A stretch of DNA of 5,891 bases from an uncultured Spirochaetota bacterium. Lineage in GTDB: Bacteria > Spirochaetota > UBA4802 > UBA5368. The stretch is from contig CALMJO010000698.1 in the NCBI GenBank assembly GCA_937864375.1, positions 1-5,891 on the forward strand, in the 5' to 3' direction. Positions 5,469-5,891 of this stretch are shown here, one piece after another; position 1 is the first letter of the stretch; each line of letters opens with the position of its first letter. The notes under the pieces were generated by a model, which saw nothing but the letters and a program-made list of their open reading frames with translations, was not told where the DNA came from and did no database searches. The position numbers were made by a program, and so were the translations under genes.

Positions 5469-5826
5469 TGAAAGACCTCCTCCGCCCGCCTGAGATAATC
5501 AATCGCTTCCTCGTGCGTAATCGGGATGAACCCGCATCGGGATGTCGCCCTTCAACATTGAAGGCGTTAAGTTCGGCCAAAATATCGATGTAAGGCTTTT
5601 CAAAATTAATAGCTGTCAGCTCTGATAATCTTATCAAGTTATGAATTCTTGGCGCAAGATCATTTGTTGCGATGCAGACATGAGCTTTTATTAATTTTTC
5701 AAGGGCGAGATGAAGAAAAAAAAGACCATGCCGGCGCCGCTCGTTCAATATCAGCTCACGGGCGACTTCCAGGTCCTCCGCAGCCCCGCTTCGCCAGAAT
5801 GCCTCCTGTTTATGAATATCGATCAT
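5461..5826 (-). CDS. HEPN-domain protein of a HEPN-MNT pair, apparently frameshifted near its C-terminus
   Basis: As written the product is 121 residues from the ATG at 5826 (an upstream in-frame ATG at 5847 adds seven residues). The helical HEPN pattern is clear: GAAEDLEVARELI (14-26), RRHGLFFLHLALEKLIKAHV (31-50), PRIHNLIRLSEL (59-70) and AFNVEGRHPD (88-97), which matches the A-x-Y-P-D-like motif before the final helix. After D97 the frame gives a basic tail unlike any HEPN. Read in another frame from 5533, the sequence encodes GFIPITHEEAIDYLRRAEE and onward to a stop at 5440-5438, exactly the expected final helix, so one base appears missing near 5534-5536. HEPN proteins in such pairs are often RNases, but I see no clear catalytic Rx4-6H; R32 with H39 is the nearest candidate. 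I prefer 5826 because HEPN domains normally begin close to this point and the 5847 ATG lies inside a promoter candidate. It could be a pseudogene or a sequencing error. Confidence 0.75.
   Translation of the reverse strand: MIDIHKQEAFWRSGAAEDLEVARELILNERRRHGLFFLHLALEKLIKAHVCIATNDLAPRIHNLIRLSELTAINFEKPYIDILAELNAFNVEGRHPDAGSSRLRTRKRLIISGGRRRSFNG
5475..5483 (-). promoter_or_regulatory. Shine-Dalgarno sequence of the MNT gene
   Basis: GGAGGAGGT on the minus strand lies six bases before the ATG at 5468, inside the HEPN coding region. It is the strongest ribosome binding site on the right half of the window and supports independent or coupled translation of the MNT protein. Confidence 0.75.
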
Positions 5827-5832
5827 AGAAAA

Positions 5833-5860
5833 ACAATACAGCCCCATTGCCCTATGTCAA
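5833..5860 (-). promoter_or_regulatory. promoter candidate for the HEPN-MNT pair
   Basis: A perfect -35 box TTGACA (5860-5855) is followed after 16 bases by TATTGT (5838-5833, 4 of 6 consensus). Transcription would begin about six bases beyond the -10 box, at or beside the ATG at 5826, implying a leaderless or nearly leaderless message. Confidence 0.4.
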
Positions 5861-5891
5861 TTATTAAGGGTACCTCTTTAAACCCCTCTTT

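Overview
The window holds five protein-coding genes and no RNA gene, insertion sequence or CRISPR array that I can see. The two large genes are GC-rich (60-base stretches inside the protease gene reach about 70% GC). They encode an envelope lipoprotein built of tandem beta-sandwich repeats plus a LamG lectin-like domain, and a multi-domain membrane protease with a cyclic-nucleotide-binding (CNB) domain. A lipobox protein and a periplasmic signal-peptide protein point to a double-membrane bacterium. The repeat lipoprotein, the CNB domain and a poly-G tract would suit a GC-rich spirochaete, but a deltaproteobacterial or myxococcal lineage fits almost as well; I cannot place it from this sequence.

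Layout, left to right. Positions 1-132 are an AT-rich upstream region with a good sigma70-type promoter and a strong Shine-Dalgarno sequence. A plus-strand lipoprotein gene follows (133-2118). It meets a minus-strand gene (2110-4161) tail to tail, with the two stop regions overlapping by 9 bp. The minus-strand gene encodes a PrsW-like intramembrane protease fused to a degenerate PilZ-like domain and a CNB domain. A 248-bp spacer with a 10-bp inverted repeat lies behind its start. Next on the minus strand is a small exported protein resembling the TagO/VasI family (4410-4907), then a 231-bp spacer with a promoter candidate, then an overlapping HEPN-MNT pair (5139-5826) at the right edge.

How the parts may work together. 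The PrsW gene reads as a membrane protease whose cytoplasmic tail could sense a nucleotide. A run of nine G inside its reading frame sits exactly between the protease core and the sensory tail, so slippage by one base in either direction would yield a 206- or 209-residue tail-less protease. The neighbouring lipoprotein has a lipid anchor at its N-terminus and a predicted membrane helix at its C-terminus, so it could be tethered at both ends and is a conceivable, unproven substrate. The HEPN-MNT pair is a separate nucleotidyltransferase/HEPN toxin-antitoxin-type module of lower local GC. Its HEPN reading frame appears broken by a one-base frameshift; the missing C-terminal helix is fully legible in another frame.
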